Shown piece after piece: positions 1 to 12,100 of a stretch of 64,000 nt of DNA. The DNA comes from Tethya wilhelma (taxonomy: Eukaryota > Porifera > Demospongiae > Tethyida > Tethyidae). Position 1 is the stretch's first letter. Every line of letters begins with the position of its first letter. The translations under genes and the position numbers were made by a program. The stretch lies in contig CAXIPT010000011.1 in NCBI GenBank assembly GCA_964030475.1, forward strand, positions 601,673 through 665,672, written 5' to 3'. The notes beneath the pieces are model-generated. The model did no database searches and was not told where the DNA came from. It was given only the letters and a program-made list of their open reading frames with translations.

Positions 1-3000
1 AAGATTTTGAAGGGATCAAGCTCAACAGGAATCTGGGTTCTTCTGGCACCAACAGTTACTTGTCTTTAGCTGCTGGTAGCTTGCAAGATATAGCTGAGAA
101 CACAATCGACGAAGTTCCTACGACTGCAGCAAAACAAGTGGTTACATTTATACCTGATAGCACTCCTCCCAGTCTTACTGGCTTCGACCTTGATATGGAT
201 AATGGAGAGCTCACACTTACCTTCAACGACATTGTGAACCGTGACTCTCTGCAGCCAACTAGAATCTCCCTCTTGGGAAGTGAGAGTGCAAACGCCAGTG
301 ACACCTATCAGCTTACAGCTGGCACTACCAACAGTTCCGATGGCTTTATAATTGTGGTCCAAATCTCTTCAAACGATTTGAACGGCATCAAATCCAACAC
401 CATGGTTGCAACAGATGGCAATACAACCTTCATATCCATCACTGCTGAACTGATTGCCGATCTAGCTGACCAAGCTGTGCGAAGAACTGTTAGACCTGTG
501 GATGAGTATACCCAGGACACTACCGAACCAGAACTGCAAGGCTTCACACTGAATGTGGATGATGGAACACTCACACTCAGCTTCTCTGAGGCCATTGAAC
601 CAGACAGTTTCAATGTGACAGAAATCCGTCTTCAAGATCAAGTCGATTTCAATTCCGTTGCCGATTTCTTCCTAACTGGTGGTAACATTACTACCATGAA
701 CAACAATGTTGATTTCATAATCACTTTTAATGAAGCCGATTTGAATCGGATCAAGCAATCTTTGTCGCTAGGCACTTCAGAGAATAATACCTTCATTTCT
801 CTCTCTTCAGCTACTGCCAGAGACTTCAGCAACAATCAGATTGTCATGATCCCTTTCACAAATGCTTTCCCAGCTACAGGTCACGAAGTGGACATGACTC
901 CACCAGTCATAGAAGCCTTCTCTCTCAACATTGATAGTGGAGAGCTCATGATCACATTCTCCGAAACTGTCCAAGGAAGTCGACTCATGATCAATCGACT
1001 CATCCTACAGAGTGCTCCTTTTTCGGTTCCTACAGAAATATACCAACTTACGTCTGGAACGCACACGACTTCTAACGATCCTGTTGTGAATGTGACCCTC
1101 TCTGAAACAGATTTGAACAACATCAAGAGCATTGCTGGTCTTGCTATCTCAAATACTACCACCTACTTGAGAAATGAAATGGCGGCAATTGAGGATACCA
1201 ATGGCATAGACATTGAAACACTACTCAACGGCATGGCCTTGCCAGTGAGTGTGTTCATCACTGATTCCTCCCCACCAATGCTTACCGGCTTCAGACTCGA
1301 TCTGAATGACACTCTTGCTAGCTTGATCCTCACATTTTCTGAGACAGTCCTGCACTCGACACTCAACACTAGTGGTATAACACTTTTGAATAGCAATGAT
1401 GGCTTGGCAACAACTATCATTAACATCACAGGAGGAATGGTGCAATCACTAGAAGGCCCTGTGGTCACACTACAGCTAGATGAAGAAGACTCTAATGCCA
1501 TCAAGTTTGCACGAGATCTCGGTACTTCTAGAACCAACACTTTCATCACAATTGCAAACGCTTCCATACTTGATCGCGAAGGCAATGCTCTCACTAGTTC
1601 TGGTGATGCAATAGCTGGTAGTGTAACACCTGACCAAGTTTCTCCAAATCTGCTCGACTTTTTCTTTGATCTCAACCAAGGACTTTTGCAGCTGACGTTT
1701 GATGAAGTTGTGGACAGTGAATCCTTCAATTTCTCGCATTTCACTCTAGTCTCACCATTCTCACCCGGGAGTAATCTCGTCCTAACAGGAGGAAATGTGA
1801 GACCTTTCTCCAGCTCCGTTGTATCTGTCGAACTGACCAGAGCTGATGTAAATTCCATCAAACTGAACGACAATCTCTGCACAGTGAGTGGCAACTGTAG
1901 GCTCTCGATTGCCACTGGCGGTGTGACCGATATTGCCGGTAATGTAGCCGATGAAATTGATCCCACCAATCCTTTGAGTTCCTCTCGACCGATCGTGGGC
2001 GACACAGAACCTCCAATTCTCGAGTCTTTTGATGTCTACAACGACAATAGCTCTGATCCAAGGTTCAGGATTGTTTTACACTTTAGTGAGCCTGTGGAAG
2101 TGTTGCGCGGAGATGTGACTCTCATTGAACTACTGGCTACCAACATCAGTCAGTCCGACCCCGCATATAATCTCACAACCAGTGCTATCATTACAACTGC
2201 AAATAGTCCCGATGTTGTCATAGAGATTGATGAAGACGATCTGGAAATGCTGCTCACTAATCCACCAATCCTACAGTCCACTGACTCCACATATATTCAG
2301 ATATATGGTGGAGCTTTTAGAGATCTCCTTGGTAGCTCTCTTCTAACAACTGATGTTGTCCAAGTGACCATTTTGGACGGTGACTTTACCCCTCCAAGGC
2401 TTGATGAGTGGATACTGGACTTTGATGAAGGAATGGTCGTACTAACATTCAGTGAATCTGTCAATGTATCGACTGCTATACCAGAGAATGTAATCCTTCA
2501 GAATTCTGAAGCTCGTGGTACTGAGTTCTTTAGACTTCCCGCCATGGCTGAAGTGAACTCTGGACCCACAGACAACATTGTCCAACTCACTATGAATCAG
2601 ACAATCATTGACATGATCCTGAATCTCGAGATTGGAGTCACTCCCGATCAAACGTACATCACGTTCGATCTCGCTTTCATCTTAGACCTTGCCACCATTC
2701 GTTCATCAGCCATCCCAGCTGCCAATGGAGTACGAGGTGCAATTATCCCTGATACCACACCCACATCTCTAGTGGACTTTCGATTTCAATTCAACCCAGC
2801 TCTGGTGATCCTAGAGTTCACCAAGACCATCAATAGTTCGACTTTTGATCCAACTTTCATCACGATCCAGGGCAGTGCAGGAAGGAACTCCCCTTCTTAC
2901 ACTCTTACTGGTGGTAGCTATCCAATGACCGATACAAATACTGTTATGCTACAACTCACAGAGTTTGACAGAAACAATATCCAAGCTATTGAAAATCTTG

Positions 3001-3119
3001 CTGACTCACAAGCCAATACCTATGTGTCCTTCCCATCTTTCTTAGTATCAGGCCTGAACGGACTTACAACAGCTCCTGTATCACCAGCCAATGCCTTCCA
3101 AGCTACTCAGTTTGGTACT
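1..3119 (+). repeat. End of a preceding 23-unit super-repeat (units U0-U8, register 14-22)
   Basis: A partial unit (1-155) is followed by units starting at 156, 516, 891, 1263, 1632, 2001, 2382 and 2751. The unit at 2001 is the register-20 marker, with extra residues between strand A and strand B (around D-N-S-S-D-P-R). The unit at 1632 has an unexpected C-x5-C pair (Cys codons 1878 and 1896) outside the normal A/B register. Everything else is ordinary for the family. Register numbers count units from the A1 unit of each super-repeat (A1 = 0). Confidence 0.85.
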
Positions 3120-6100
3120 GATCTTGTCGATCCTTTCTTATCTGGATTTGATCTCGATCTGGACGAGGGTACTATCACTTTCACTTTCAGTGAAACTATA
3201 AATGTGAGCTCACTCTCTTTGCAGAGTATTACACTCCAAGATGGCATGACTGTCTTTTCTGACTCCCTACAACTTTCTGGTGGTACCTATACATTTGAAG
3301 ACACGTCTCTTTTGGTCATCACCCTGACTGAATCTGATTTTGACTACCTTAGAAACAGCTCTTTGTGTGATGTCGAGTCAACTTGTTATATTTCTTATGA
3401 AAACACCACTGCTGTGGACACTGCCAATAACACTCTCTTGCCACGATCTGACTCAATGGGTCTTCGCGTGTCAAATCTGACACTTGACGAAACTGGACCT
3501 GAACTTGTTGAATTTGTCGAGTTTGACCTTAACACCATGCAAGTGACACTTCTCTTCAATGAGCCTGTTGATGTAACCAGCTTTGAAATTTCCAGTTTCA
3601 GACTCCAATCTCTGTTTGCCGAGCCACTTGCAAACTACACACCCAATGCAACCATCTCGTTGGCTGTCCAAGGCAGACAAGTCATCTTCCAACTGAGTGA
3701 CTTTGATCTGAACGAGCTAAAGGATCAATACTTCCTCTGCAATCTCCGAAGTAACTGCTATGCTTGGGTCCTTCCATCTCTGATCACAGACATAGCTGGA
3801 AATGACCTCTCAAATACCAGCAATGCTGAACCAGGTAGGATAGTATCTCGGCTCATTCGTGACAATCAGCCAGCTAACATCAATAGCTTCACTCTCGATC
3901 TGAACAGCAACGAGCTCACTCTGAGCTTTGACGAACCCATCACAGCTTCCACACTACGAGCAACTGCCATCACTATCCAGGCAAGTGAAAATGAAACCAA
4001 TTCCACCCTTCGCTACCAACTTACAGGTGGTTCAACCGCTTCTGAAAATGGCCGAGTCATTGTCATTGATCTTACAGCAGAAGATGCAAATGAGTTGAAG
4101 AGAAGGCCGTTTGCTACTGAGGAGATGGATACCTTCATGTCTGTGAATGCTGATGTTATTCAGGACCGGGCCTTCCGTCCAAATCCTACCACTCCTATCC
4201 CAATTAATGCCGCCCTACCATCGGTATATATTGGTGATTCTGAAGGACCTGTCATCACAACTTTCTCATTGGATCTGATTACAGACATTCTATCCATCAC
4301 ATTTGATGAACCAATTCTTGTCTCCTCTCTGAATGCTACCTTGTTTTCCATCAGTTCCGCTCTGAATTCAACTATCGATATTCCCCTCTCAGGTGGGGAA
4401 TTTGTTGCTCCTGGCAACACAGATGGTGTCACTGTCCTGACTATTCGACTTGCCGACCAAGATGTTCAACTTCTCAAGTTGGACACAATGGACATCTTTG
4501 TTGAATTTGACACCAATGAAGTCCTGCTGTCCGTTTCGGCCAACGCTGTGCAAGATTTTGCAGAAAACTTCAACGAGGAGCAATCAGGAATCGGAGCCGA
4601 TACTATCACAGAAGACACCTCTCAAGCAACAGTTGTTAGTTTCTCCCTCGACATGAACATTGGCGTTCTCAATATCACATTTGATGACGTTATTGATGCT
4701 AGTTCGTTCCATCCTTATGCCATCACACTTCAGAGTGCCATGCTCTCTGATCCTAACCTGAGATATACCCTCACTGATTCGACTGCTGTTGATATTGACT
4801 CTCAACAGATCACAATAAACCTCTCTGCTCAAGATCGTATTGGTGTGAGTGAAATTGTTGGACTGGCTACAGAACGTAACAACACCTACCTTGCAATGAG
4901 AGCTGATGCCTTCAATGATTACGCTGGTCGTGATGTCATTGCTGTTACCGACGGAAACGCTCTACTTGCTACAAACTATGTTGCAGATTTCGAAGGTCTT
5001 ATGCTTGTCAATGCTAGCTTAGATCTTGATGCAGGAATCCTCGAACTAACCTTCAATGACACGGTCAACATTAGCACATTCATTCTCCAAGACTTATCCA
5101 TACAGAGCTCGCCTGACCAACCAGTTGCTGTATTCATGCTGAACAATGGCAGCATTTCTAGATCCAGCGATGCTCTCTCCATCCGTATCGTGCTTGATAT
5201 TGATGATCTTAACCAACTCAAATTTGATATTGATATTGGCACATCAGAAAATAATACCTACATCAACATTGCTGAAGATGCTGTTTTGGATTTGGCAGAC
5301 AATGGACTTGATGCAGCTATTCGTCAAGTTGATGTCTTTATCCCTGATCTAACACCACCTGAAATTGATTCGTTCCTGTTTGATCTTAACATCGGACTCC
5401 TGACACTAACATTCTCTGAGACAGTTAATGGCTCGACATTCAATCCCAATGGACTATCTCTGCAAAACTCTCAGCTTTCTAATGCAGTGGGCATTCAAGT
5501 TAGTGGAGGATCTATAACAGTCGTTTCTCTAACCACCATCACGCTCTTGCTGCCTGCGAGTGATTTTGATAGTGTGCAACTCCTCACTGATCTGGGTACT
5601 ACAGAGTTCAACACTTACCTAGCAGCCACCAACGAAACCATCTTTGATACAAGTGGCAATGCACTTCAGCCTATCAATACATCATTTGCTCTGCAAGCCA
5701 GTCGAGTGGCAGGAGATGAAACCAGTCCCGAGCTTTTGACGTTCGATCTAGACATAGACAGTGGAATTCTGTCTCTCAACTTCTCTGAAGTTGTTGATGG
5801 TGACACGCTAAATATCACAAGTTTCGAGATCCTCAATAGTCAAACTCCAACACAGCGCTATAGACTGACCCTTCTCGAAACTACTCCACTGAGTAATACC
5901 ACCATTGATGTACAACTCTCGGCTGTTGACTTGAACAATTTGAAGCAGAACACACAACTTGCTGTTAGTCCCTCTACAACCCATTTGAGCATCAACAGGT
6001 TTGCAATTGCCGATACTTCTGGCAATCGAGTCATGCCTATTTCTACCTCAAATGCTCTGTTTGTCACACTCTTTACGAATGACACAACTCCACCAACACT

Positions 6101-9100
6101 TGTGGACTTTGTGCTTGACTTGAATGCTTCCACAATTCTTTTCACTTTCTCTGAGATCGTAGTGGCAAGCTCCTTTGACACATCTCAGATCAGGCTGGTT
6201 TCTGATGCAACTACCACCCCTGCTCAGATGTATATGCTTCAGTCTACGCCACGACCCATCACTGATGCTGTTGTGGTAACAGTTTCACTTTCAGTTGAAG
6301 ATGGAGACCAAATCAAACTTATAAACGGTCTAGGTACATCTAGAGCAGACACCTATGTGTCTCTACCTGCTGATGTGATTGTCGACTTCAACGGAAATTC
6401 TTTCGAAGCTCTGACACCTCCCAGACAAGCACTGAATGTTGTGGAAGATGCAACTCCACCAGTTGTTGTGAGTTTTGTACTAGATGTGAACACCGGTACC
6501 CTGTCTATCCAGTTCTCAGAACCAGTTTCACTACCGTCCATCAGTATTGATAGCTTCACTCTCAATTCTGATATTTCTAGTTCAGCAGTCACTCTCAGCT
6601 CTTCCACTGTTAACACAACTACCAATTCCTCACTGATTGTGATAGATCTCAGCCGAGATGATTTGAACAATATCAAGTTCTTTACCGATCTTGGCACTGA
6701 AAGAAACAACACATATCTCCGCTTTATTGCCAGTGCTATTCAAGATATTGCAGGTAATGCAATTGTGGAGGTACTACCACCTGGTATCCGAGCTTTACAA
6801 GTGGTTGACGATACAACAGGACCTGAACTTACAGCTTTCACTTTCAATTTGAATGAAGGTCTTCTTGTAATGACATTTGATGAAATAGTGGATGTATTCA
6901 CTGCACAGTCGAGTGCATTTGAGCTCCTCAATGCACCTAATGGAACCCAGAGTGTTAGACTCGTGAATGGAATGACCTCTTCGGACAATCGCACTGTGCT
7001 TACAATAAGACTTTCAGATTCAGATTTGAATGACGTGAAGGCTTTCAGAAACCTTGCCACCTCTACTGCCAATACCTTTCTAACCATTGAGTCCACTGGT
7101 ATTCAAGATGTGAGAAGTAATGAGGTAATGGCAATTTTTTCGACCGATCCTCAGATTGCAGCAGAATTTGTAAACGATACAACCCCACCCAGGCTTCTGC
7201 AGTTCCTGATTAATATTGATACTGGAAACTTGACGCTCAGTTTCACAGAAACCGTCAATGTTATGGACACCCTAAATGCATCTGAATTGATCTTCCAAAA
7301 TGAAGCTTCTCGCAATCCAGCTACTACAGTCAGACTTTCACAATCGACCATCCTTCCCGCTGTTGATTCAAGTGTGGTATATTTGTCTCTCGACCAGAAT
7401 GATGTTAACCAACTTTTCACTAACAATCTCTGCCTTAATGAAAGTGAATGCTATCTATCTTTCAGTGGCAATTTCGTATCTGATATGAGTGGGAATGAGA
7501 TTGTTGCCACGACCGAAAGGGTCAACCAGCTGGTTATCGACCCAAATCCACCTCGTCTTTCTCAGTTCCAAGAATTGGACTTGGATGCTGGTACGCTGAC
7601 ACTTCGATTCACCAAGACAGTCCGGGTCGAACCCTTCACACCTCAAAATATCACACTTTCCCACACGAGTGCACTTGAACCGAACACCCAACTCCACACT
7701 CTTACAGGCGGTACCATCATCAATGCACTAGGCCCTGTGATAACTATTGAGCTCGACAATGACGATCTGAATGCCATCAAGGCCAATAGTTTCTTGTGCA
7801 TCATTTCAGCTACTTGCTTCATTCGATACACAGAAGGTATTGTTCAAGATCTTGCCCGAAATGGAGTTGTAGCTGAGCCTTTTGGAACAACTAGCTTGAT
7901 GGTGATCCCACAGACTGTGATCCCTGATTCAACTGGTCCATCTGTGACTGGATTTGATCTTGATCTTGATGCTAACACGCTTGTGATTGAGTTTGACGAA
8001 CCTGTGAGAACCATCGTATCTTCTGCCATCACAATTCAGGACGCCTTCAATGCTACCTTGTCCCATACTCTCCAACTGGTCGCAGCTACAGTGATGGATA
8101 CCCAAGTGACCATACCTCTGAGCACACTTGATGCTAACACTCTTAAGGCAACCGATGGTCTTGCTACTGAAATGAATACAACTTTCATCACCTACACTGC
8201 CGACCTTGCAAGAGATTTGGGTTCAGGAAATCCCGGTAGCACGGGTGAACCTGCTATACCTGCTGTGGATGGCGTCAATCCAGTTCCTGTTAGTACTTTC
8301 AGAGGTGATGCAACTCCTCCCGAGTTTTCTGCATTCACGTCTTTCGACTTGAACTTTGGAATTCTTGTCATTACTTTTGACGAACCTGTAGACACTCAGA
8401 CTGTTGTGTTCGAGAACTTCACACTTCTGGAATCTGATACAGACACCAATGGCATTCAACTGACTCCATCCACTGTTGACTATGCTGCTATTACCACAGT
8501 TAGGACAAGTATCATGATCACACTCTCACTTGGCGATCTCGAATCAGTGAAGAGACGAACCACATTGGGTACACAACCTTCCAACACTTATCTGTCAGTA
8601 GCTCGAGGAGCAATTCAGGACACATCTGAAAATACTTTGAACATGACCAACATTTTCGAAGTGATTACTCTCTTGCCTGACAGAACTAGTCCTAACCTTG
8701 AATTCTTCAATTTCGATCTGGATACAGGTCTGCTTACTCTTCGATTTGACGACATTGTCGACGCTTCGACCATCACGTACACAGCTATTTCATTCCAGAA
8801 CCGTCTGAACGGACCAACGTCCAGCCACACTCTCACAACAGGACCCAGTCTTGTTACCATTAGCAACGAGATTGAGTTCAATATTGTACGAATGGATCTC
8901 GATGAGATTAGAGGCATTATGGACCTGGCCACCAACGAAAATGACACCTTCTTGAACATCATCTCCACTGCCATTCAAGATCTTGCCGGTCTAAACGTGA
9001 ACAGTCGGACGTTACGAGTTACCAACTTCACCGGAGATGATAGCAGTCCCGAACTACTTGCATTCAATCTTGATGTTGGAATGGGTGTATTGGTTTTGGA

Positions 9101-12100
9101 ATTCAGCGAAGCTGTGAATGTATCCACGCTTGAAGTGACCCAGATCGTACTACAAAGTGGTCCAACTGCGAACACTTCAGACCACAGACTACGGCTGTCT
9201 GGAGGCAGCCTCCAACCCAATACGACAGCTGCCGTTGTGAATGTCATTCTCATTCAAAGTGATGCAGATGCTATCAGAAGTGAGCCAGGCTTTGGTGACT
9301 CCAACACTACCTATCTTGCCATCTCTGCTGGAGCTGTGACAGATCCTTCTGGAAATCCACTTATAGGAATACCTGAAAATGAAGCTCAAAATGTGTCTAT
9401 GGCTATCATTGATCAGACAGCGCCAGAACTGCTTGGCTACTCCCTGGATCTTAATACCGGTCTACTGAGTATCTCTTTTGATGAAGTTGTTGATAGCATG
9501 AATGTGAATGAAGCGGGCTTTACTCTCTCTGACAACAATGTTCCACCTACTTCTTACAGTCTCAGAAGCTCTTCAGTTGATATCAATATCAATCAGACAA
9601 TCATCTCGGCATTCAATATCACCCTCTCTGATCAAGATCTGAACAGCATCAAGAGTCTTGCTACACTGGGTAACACAAGAGATGATACTTACCTAATCAT
9701 TTCCAGAGGAGCTGTTTTGGATGCTGTTGGCAACCCCATTGAGGCTACGAGCCCAGTAAGAGCTTTGTCGGTTGAACCAGATGCAACAAGACCAGAATTT
9801 GTCAACTTTGAGCTCAATCTTGACACAAATGAGCTTACTCTGACTTTCTCCGAAGCGCTCAATGTGTCTTCAATCCAACAGAGTGAGATTGTTCTTCTAA
9901 ACACTCCTTCCATCAACACAGCTACAGCTTCTTATGCTCTCAATACCAGCACTCCAGAGGATGTTGTCAGCAACATGCTCACTTTCAGTCTGTCAGAAGA
10001 AGACCTGGATACCATTAAGATCAACGAGGAACTGGGAAATGATCAGACTGACACTTTTATCTACTTTACTGAAGCACTTGGGTCAGACTATGCCGAGAAT
10101 AGTGTACTACCTATCAGAAACACATCGGCAAGACAAGCAAATCTTGTCACTTTGGACAACACACCTCCATCCTTACAAAGCTTCTCTCTCGATCAAAATC
10201 GAGGCATTTTAGACCTCTCCTTCAATGAACCAATCAATGTTACCTCCATCAACTATGGTGCTATCACTTTCTTTGCTGGACCCAGCTCTGCAGAAAGAGT
10301 TACTCTAACCTCTGGAGAAACCACCCCACCTAATTCCAGACAATTTTCCATCACACTCACCCCTTCAGACCTGGATGCCATAAAGATTAATCCATTTATT
10401 GGCATTTCTCCAGGTACTACTTATATCGCCATAGCAATGGGTGCTTTCCTTGATGTATCTGGAAATCCCATCAATACCATTCCAATTAGTGCACCTCAAA
10501 TAGCTCAAGACACTGTGCCTGATTTGACGCCACCTACATTGGTTGAGTTTGATTTCAAGATGGACAATGGTGTTTTACCACTCTACATTGTGCTGTACTT
10601 TGATGAAGCTGTTGATCCAAGTACTCTTGACTTGTCTGCATTGACCCTTGCTCCAACTGCCGATAACTCGAGCAATTCAATCACTCTCAATGGTAATGAT
10701 ATCGTGACCAATACTGAATCACCAACAATCAGAATCAATATCATTAGAATCAATGATATCAGAGATATCCCCCCTCTCGGTCAAGAAGTAAACTCCACCT
10801 ACCTATTTGCCAATTCGTCCCTTGTCAATGATGTCAGCAACAATGTGTACGAATCTACTGGAGAACCTCTAACTGTTGGGAACTTTACCGCTGATCTTAT
10901 TAGACCAGATTTGTCAAGCTTCTCTTTCGATTTGAACCAAGGAGTACTCATTCTAACCTTCTCAGAAGAGATACTGCTTAGCTCTTACAACTCCTCAGCC
11001 CTTCGTCTCCTTAGCAACCGATCCCTTGACGGTCAAGTGCTGCTACCAACCGATGCTGACGTGTCTCGACCAATGGTTAATGAACTCAGACTAATGTTCA
11101 CTGAAGATGAATTGAACAATCTCAAAGCGATGCTGATGATCGGTACTTATGCCAATGACACTTTTGTTAGCATTTATGATGGAGTTGTGACTGATCCAGC
11201 TGAAAATCTTGCTCTAGGCATACCACCTACCGAAGCAATTCCAGCTAGAACGTTCATACCTGATACCACTCCGCCGCGTCTGATGAACTACACACTGTCT
11301 TTAGACACAGCTGAGATTAGTCTGAGCTTCTCTGAAACTGTTAACGCAGGATCGTTCAATCCAAGAGAACTTACCCTACAAAATGCGGAATCCAACCCGA
11401 CTGCCACATATCCTCTAACTGGAGGTACTGTGCTGTTGATTGATGGTCCACTTCTGAGACTCTCTCTCTCAGAACAGGACATCAACAGCATCCGAAGTGC
11501 CGACAATCTTGCTACTTCGATGGATAACGTCTTTCTCTCTCTCACAAGAGATGCAGTCTTGGATACCAGCGATAACAGGGTGGAAGCCATCCCTCGTTCT
11601 GCTGGGTTGCCTGCTTTTGCTTTCAATCTGGACTTTAGCAATCCTAATCTACTAGCATTCGATTTCAATCTCGACGAAGGTGAAATAATCCTCAGTTTTG
11701 ATGAGTTTGTCAACATCTCCACTTTCCAAATCAGTGAACTAACACTACAAGATGGATTCTTTGCTACGAATGCCAACTACACTCTAACCACTCCTAGGAA
11801 TATCGAGATAGAAGGAAGAGCTGTGACCATTTCTCTCGCAGAAGCTGATCTAAATGCCATCAAGTTGCTTCCCGTGTGCACAAACATGTATGATTGCTAT
11901 CTTATTTATACCAACAACACAATCTTGGATTCAGCAGGTCTTGCTCTGATCGGCAGACAAGATGGCAATGCTCTCAATGTTTCTACCTTCATTGCTGATA
12001 TGACCTCACCCAGGCTTATCTCCTTTACATCACTGAACCTTGAGACTGGCATCATTTTGCTCAGTTTTACAGAAGCTATCAACATCTCCACACTTGAACC

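Noticed and set aside
60..62. TTG at 60 as the start of the gene.
   Set aside because: The frame is open upstream to base 3 and the codon lies inside a conserved N-x-Y-L-S strand. It is an internal leucine codon.
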